From: Sternotherus odoratus
Taxonomy: Eukaryota; Chordata; Testudines; Kinosternidae
Assembly: GCA_032164245.1 (NCBI GenBank)
Contig: JAVMKO010000001.1
Span: 62,726,892-62,790,891, forward strand
Direction: 5' to 3'
Length of the DNA stretch: 64,000 nt
The notes under the pieces were generated by a model, which was not told the DNA's origin, did not search any database, and saw only the letters and a list, made by a program, of their open reading frames with translations. Within the stretch, counting starts at the first letter, position 1, and every line of letters begins with the position of its first letter. The position numbers and the translations under genes are program-made. This document shows, one piece after another, positions 59,430 through 64,000 of the stretch.

Positions 59430-59612
59430 GTAACCCACATGCCTTCTGGGTATGGTGCTCTGTCCCATCTAGCGGCAGTGAGACACTTAGAGATTAATAA
59501 ATCTGCTACGGCTTTAGCTAAGAGATATGTGGCTTGTGCAGTACTGACTCATGTCTTTTTCTCCAGAAGTCCCATGTTCGAGCCCAGCCAACGATGACTG
59601 AGGTCTGTCAGT
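59430..59612 (+). mobile_element. tRNA-like SINE copy, split by a small MITE
   Basis: It contains gtaacccacatgccttctgg, agagattaataaatctgcta, a tgtggcttgtgcagtactga block and a B-box-like ccatgttcgagcccag. The same blocks recur at 59797-59965, so this is a repeat and not a tRNA gene. No cloverleaf can be drawn. Confidence 0.55.
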
Positions 59613-59727
59613 GAGGTGATCAGACAGCAAATGTGAAAAATTGGGATGGGGGGTAGTAGGAGCCAATATAAGAAAAAGACTCAAAAATCAGGAGTGTCCC
59701 TATAAAATCAGGACATCTGATCACCCT
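59613..59727. mobile_element. 115-bp MITE with aggtgatcaga/tctgatcacc termini
   Basis: Inverted ends (left gaggtgatcagaca, right catctgatcaccct) enclose a gggatggggggtag block, aatataagaaaaagactcaa, and an aaaaatcaggagtgtcccta block followed by aaatcaggacatc. I recall this compact element as widespread in reptiles and birds. It is inserted at the right border of the tRNA-like SINE copy. Confidence 0.78.
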
Positions 59728-59796
59728 AGTTACAAGTGGGGGATTGTCCAGGACATCAACTGGGAAGTCTCTGAAGCTTGGGACACACTTTCTCAG

Positions 59797-59965
59797 CTAG
59801 GGAAATATGTAACCCACACACCTCTTAGAGATGAATGAGTCTGCCACAGCCTAAGCTACCTGCCATGTGTTTTTTAGCTCATGCAATAGAGGCTCATGCA
59901 TTTAGCTGCAAAGGTTCCAGGTTTGATCCTGCCCACTGACAACTGGGGTCTGATGGTATTACATC
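59797..59965 (+). mobile_element. tRNA-like SINE, second copy
   Basis: It begins atatgtaacccacacacctc, then tctgccacagcctaagctac, an A-box-like ttagctcatgcaatagagg and a B-box-like ggttccaggtttgatcctgc. These parallel the copy at 59430-59612 in the same order and orientation. Confidence 0.55.
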
Positions 59966-60004
59966 AGCAGACCCACATTCTAGACTCTTCCATCAAATTA
60001 CCTT

Positions 60005-60070
60005 GAAGCTTACAGGATATCACTTACATTCTTTGCACCTCAGTTTCCCAGTCTATAAAATGGGACTAAT
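60005..60070 (-). mobile_element. MIR SINE core fragment, antisense
   Basis: The plus strand shows ctttgcacctcagtttccca and gtctataaaatgggactaat, the complement of the MIR core (attttatagatgaggaaactgaggc). Confidence 0.82.
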
Positions 60071-61254
60071 GATTAAAGCTGGTCAGAAATGTAATATACC
60101 AGTTCATTGAGCCTGAAATGCATCACAAAGATAGTTTGGGTTCAACAAACTTTTGTTGAATCACCAGCAGGGTTCCGATGAAAACCTGCCTGGAATGCTG
60201 CTGGGGAGCTCAGGCTTCAGTCATCCATGGATCTAGGACAGCAGCCTTATTACGTTGACTACCCCGTGGTTCTGGGGTACCCCAGCCATACCAGGGTCCC
60301 TGGTTAATAGCTGGGAACATGGAGGTTCTGGGATGGGCTTCCAGGGTCAGTGGCTCTGGATTAGCACTGCTATGCAGGCTGCCCCTGGCTGGGAACCCCA
60401 GACATTTCTTCCAGACTCCGTGACCAGCTGGCACCAGGGTTGCTTGATTGTCCTGGTGGCCCAGGAATATGGAAGCCCTAATGTCCCTAGTCCTGGGGCA
60501 GTCTGCATGGCAGAACTGCTTTGGAGTCACAGATCCTGGGAATCCTGGCAGCTGCTGGCTGAAATTTACATTCTTGTCAGTTTCACCATTGCTACTGAAT
60601 AAGCTCCCTGGGAGTGGCCTATATAGAATGAACAGCAGGAGTGAAACTGGTAAAAATGCCAATTTCAGTTAGCAGCTGTCAGGTCCAGGGGGGCACATTT
60701 CATTGCAGAAACACAATGTATCCATGTTTCTGAATTATCCATTTTGAAAATTTCCAGTTCATTAGAACTTTAAAAAAAAAATGGTTTCATTCCAACTTGC
60801 AACAAAACCAAGCTTTGAAATACTGAAATTTCCTGCTACATGGAAATTTCCAGATCTAATAATTATATCCACCTTGGCACTTTGAAATCCGTGGACGAAA
60901 AGCCCTAAATGCTAAGCACTACTGTTTGTATTATGCAATTTACATTGGAGAATCTCAGAACTCAAACTAGAATATTGCCAGGACATCAATTGAAGACACT
61001 GTTGCTCTTGTGTAAAGTGTGATGGGATATTGAAAAGGAGTCAGTACCTTGAGTATATTTCTCAGTTACAAAATGGAGAATCCCACAAAACAATGTGTTC
61101 CCCAGCATTCAGAACTGACTCAGATAGAAGTGCCACCTATAAAATCACAAACACCACTTCCTGCAACATAATGTATTTTTGCAGTACTATAAAGCAGTCA
61201 TGACCTTTTCAGAATCTGAGATCTGAAAGTATTACAGCCCAAAATGGCAAGATT
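60071..61254. other. Unassigned DNA
   Basis: A GC-richer interval (60180-60680) gives opposed 115- and 150-codon frames with no recognisable domain. It resembles a repeat interior more than an exon. The rest is AT-rich. Confidence 0.35.
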
Positions 61255-61560
61255 CCAAATAATTAATAATTTGCATCTATGTAGCACTTTTCGTCTTTAA
61301 ATAATTTTAAAATAAACTGGTTAGGCCTCACAAAAAACATGTTGGCAAAATATGATTGATAAATTATTGTCCCCATATTTAACTGTTGATATTTATTTTA
61401 AATGTAATTCAAGTTCAAAAAAATGATTAACTATTTCACTTAATCCTCAGAAGATGCCTGCAAAGTAGGTAAGTGTTGTCATTCCCATTTCCCTGTTAGG
61501 AAAATATGAGGCAAAGAGATTAAGTGACATATTCAAGTACTCTGAAGGGACTTGACATTG
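61255..61560 (+). mobile_element. MIR-type SINE and associated old repeat
   Basis: atttgcatctatgtagcact followed by tttcgtctttaaa resembles the 'tttatatagcgcttttcat' segment of old amniote repeats. From 61440 the MIR core is clear: cttaatcctcagaagatgcc, tgcaaagtaggtaagtgttg, tcattcccatttccctgtta, gaggcaaagagattaagtga. One or two overlapping old copies are possible. Confidence 0.75.
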
Positions 61561-62781
61561 CATCAGAGGCAAGATGATGAACACTTTTAAAGGCTGAATA
61601 AATACAAATTCTGCAAAGTCTTACTCATGAGAGTAGTCCCACTGATTTCAACCTACAGGATTACCTACAGTGGAACATTTTATGTGACAAAGGTTTCCTC
61701 AGGAGTGTACTACTGTCCTAGCCATATATGCTACTGTGTTTGTGTGAGTGCATGAAAGAGAGAGAGGGAGAGATAGTACATCTACTAGTGTGCAATAAAG
61801 AAATCCAAAACTGGTTACATATGACATTATTTTTTAAAAATATGTGCAGAATCACCTGTACTTTGGGACATGACATTAATTAAGATAAATAAGTATTCAT
61901 GAACACTATTTTGAAATTAGGAACACTTTAAATTGTCACAGAATGTCACAAAAGGAAAAATCCAGATAAACCTGACTACCAAAATGATCGCCCTTCCTAT
62001 ATTATCCATAACATGGAATACTGACAAAATAATGTTTGTAAATATGGTATATTCTATTACTGCAATATTAGCAAATGATCCACATAAAACAAGTGTTTTA
62101 AGCCTATGAAGAATATTACCATATGTATATTTATTCACATTCTCCCCAGATATGGTGAACTTTAGTAACATATGCATATGTGCACATCAGAGGAATACAT
62201 AATTAATGCTAGTGGAACACATGGTTAATAATTTACAAATCACAAATTTGGCAATTTTTATCATTAATATAACTAACATTTGTTGTTGAACATCTATTTG
62301 ATCTGAAATTGTACACATTATGAATCTTTCAGGTAACTTTATGATGACTGAAATTTATAATTTCTCTACATTATAATAAATAAACTTCATTTATATAAGA
62401 GGGCATAACCAACATGATTTTTAATATTATTAAATTAGGATGAGGAATACTTGTGTTGAGACAACATCAGGTTACATGGAAGTTCCCATGATCTGGTCAA
62501 TTAATTCCCAGTAATTAAGCAATTACTTGGTTTAACAATTGTTTATTATAATTTTAACATATCTGATTATGTATCATAACAGGTGATCAAATTTGTGTGA
62601 ATGGAGCTATACCAATTAGCTGTGGGTTTGCATCACATTCATTTCACTCGCATTCTTTGGAATATACATTTAGAAGAATTCAGTATAAGATTCAGATTAC
62701 CTAAAATATTACAATACTATAGTTCCACAATGTCATTTTATCATTAAAATAAAAATAAAATAAAAACATAGTCTGTGTGTG
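61561..62781. other. Unassigned AT-rich DNA
   Basis: Contains a short GA-rich tract (61755-61778). Otherwise nothing recognised. Confidence 0.4.
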
Positions 62782-62892
62782 GGGCTCAATCCTCAAAACA
62801 CTTCCTTACACAAGCAGTTCCAAAGAAGCGAATGGCACTTTTTGCATGAGTACAAGCTACTCACCTAATTAGGAGTTTGCAGGATTGGGCTT
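62782..62892. repeat. Old palindromic MITE (gggctcaatcct type)
   Basis: The left end gggctcaatcctcaaaac pairs with the right end gtttgcaggattgggctt, allowing for one or two changes. The inner segment keeps gcatgagtacaagctactca. No coding content. Confidence 0.72.
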
Positions 62893-62948
62893 TTACATTG
62901 TCATTTTGATCATATTACTTTATAGAAGATGTCAGGTTATGAAGAAAT

Positions 62949-63063
62949 GGGACCTGATTTTGTTCTCAGTTTCACTGGCAAAAATCAGAAAAAAACCTCC
63001 TTTGAAGTCAATGGTGGTGTGCCAATGTAAAAATGGCGTTACTAAGATCAAAGTCAGGCCCAT
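62949..63063. repeat. Old palindromic MITE (ggacctgatttt type) with gaagtcaatgg
   Basis: The left ggacctgattttgttctcag pairs with the right actaagatcaaagtcaggcc. A tttgaagtcaatggtgg block lies between them. It sits 56 bp from the previous element but has different ends, so they are separate insertions. Confidence 0.7.
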
Positions 63064-63406
63064 TTAGTCAGTTCTAATGTGAAACAATCTTGTGGACTCA
63101 CATGGATTTATAGAACAAGCCAGCAGAGATGTGGGGTATTGTCTAGCAAATTAGGTTTTCATTTATCCTGTTTTTCCCATATCATGATTCTGTAGGGCAC
63201 TGCAAAATTAAATAGTGTAGACAATGTAAAGCAACAACAAAATGTTCCTATTATACTGGAATGCAAGGCAAAATCTCAAACGTATTGTTTTTTGGGGGGC
63301 ATTCTCTTTCAAGAAAGGGTTAAGATGTTATGTTTCTGCCTCGTGCATTTATCCACGTTCACCAAAGCGTTATGTTTTTATTTTGTTCAACCCATTTTTC
63401 CTAAAG
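63064..63406. other. Unassigned AT-rich DNA
   Basis: No feature supported. Confidence 0.4.
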
Positions 63407-63500
63407 CAGTGGTTTTCAGCCTGTGGTCCGTTGATCCCTGGGGGTCCACAGACTACTTCTAAGGGGTTTTAAAAGGTGACTCTGAAAATACATTTTCAGA
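63407..63500 (+). mobile_element. hAT-like left-end fragment
   Basis: Starts cagtggttttcagcctgtgg, then tccgttgatccctgggggtc and cacagactacttctaaggg. This is the characteristic left end of a common amniote hAT family (cagtggttctcaacctgtgg). The right end is not found in the window. Confidence 0.7.
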
Positions 63501-64000
63501 TCCCAGAAAAGTCATTCTGTTTTTTTTCTGATCAAAAGTGTGTAAATATCCCCAGCAACAAGTCAAGAGCCAGAAGTGATGTTGTTACCATACAAGCCCA
63601 CAGTTTAGTGTCCTTTTTCACACTGCATCACATGCTGGGCCAAGCACATGCAACATGTATAGAATTCTGTTCTGTAGGCCTGGGACTTAACTCAGCCTCA
63701 TACGAAAATTAGCCTCACACGAAATTAGCCTTGAGTGAAACTCAGGGATTTCACCACTAAAATTAAGGGGGGAAAATGCTCAGCTGCTGCTAAGGTACCC
63801 CTACCTCAGAAATGCCCCAACCAAGAGTTATAAGAGGAAGGGTTGTAAAGCAGAGACAGCCAGATGCTGAGTTAGGGAGGCTACAGAAAGCCCCAGAAAA
63901 TGGTAAAATAGATTAAGATAAGCTCTGAACAGTGAATTTATGCTGACCATCTGCACAAACAAAGAAGGTCATAAATAATTTACAATTTGGGCATGAGAGA
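63501..64000. other. Unassigned DNA
   Basis: Nothing supported. A small local repeat (attagcctcacacgaaattagcctt near 63709-63733, with a partner just upstream) is present. Confidence 0.35.

Noticed and set aside
59575..59955. B-box-like motifs as genuine tRNA genes
   Set aside because: No acceptor, D or anticodon stems can be formed, and the sequence is repeated nearby, so they are SINE-type relics.
60210..60662. 150-codon minus-strand frame opposed to a 115-codon plus-strand frame
   Set aside because: Neither translation shows a recognisable domain, splice context or codon pattern. The GC-rich local composition explains the open length.
1..64000. CRISPR arrays, operons, phage or integron modules
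   Set aside because: There are no regularly spaced direct repeats with unique spacers and no dense same-strand coding. All content is consistent with a vertebrate nuclear genome.

Overview
The window looks like intergenic or intronic DNA from a vertebrate, most likely a cryptodiran turtle. It is AT-rich and has no bacterial-style gene packing. The best taxonomic marker is a near full-length tRNA-Lys-type SINE at 54853-55023, with a CR1-like tail and 10-bp target-site duplications. This matches the Cry-type SINE described from cryptodiran turtles. CR1 LINE fragments, old MIR-type SINEs and several hAT/Harbinger-like miniature elements agree with a reptilian genome. I found no host protein-coding exon, rRNA, tRNA gene or CRISPR array that I can defend. 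Every recognisable open frame is a decayed piece of a transposable element. Family names rest on motif and remembered-consensus recognition, because no search was run.

Layout. 0-9 kb: two CR1 3' fragments (one per strand), a short retroposon at 6320-6446, and a decayed hAT transposase (7231-7860). 9-15 kb: mostly unassigned AT-rich DNA with an 83-nt hairpin (9279-9361) and a few small DNA-transposon fragments. 15-17 kb: an internally deleted CR1 keeping parts of ORF1, ORF2 and the 3' end. 19-30 kb is the most repeat-dense part. It holds a hAT-like element with 8-bp duplications, split by a 2460-bp pogo-type transposon that carries a broken transposase. It also holds a perfect palindrome with 11-bp duplications, a four-copy 42-bp GC-rich minisatellite, another CR1, and two more copies of the 6320 retroposon. 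30-42 kb is mostly unassigned, with a CR1 RT remnant and a MIR. 42-43 kb has a complete non-autonomous hAT with perfect 8-bp duplications. 45-49 kb holds a decayed Harbinger-type nuclease, a solo LTR, and, on the opposite strand, a decayed Myb/SANT-like ORF. 49-64 kb holds MIR-like SINEs, miniature inverted-repeat elements, a hAT-like fragment, the Cry SINE and two tRNA-like repeats, one of which is invaded by a 115-bp element.

No operon-like or cooperating gene system is present. The most interesting signal is a short retroposon family seen at four loci (6320, 21941, 29763, 29994), each with 11-12-bp target duplications. Its sequence contains a layout resembling a minimal type I hammerhead ribozyme: CUGANGA, a stem-loop, GAAA, and a 2-bp helix III. 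Two of the four insertions have fold-back (inverted) ends. A link to Penelope-like elements, which are known to carry hammerhead motifs, is my inference.
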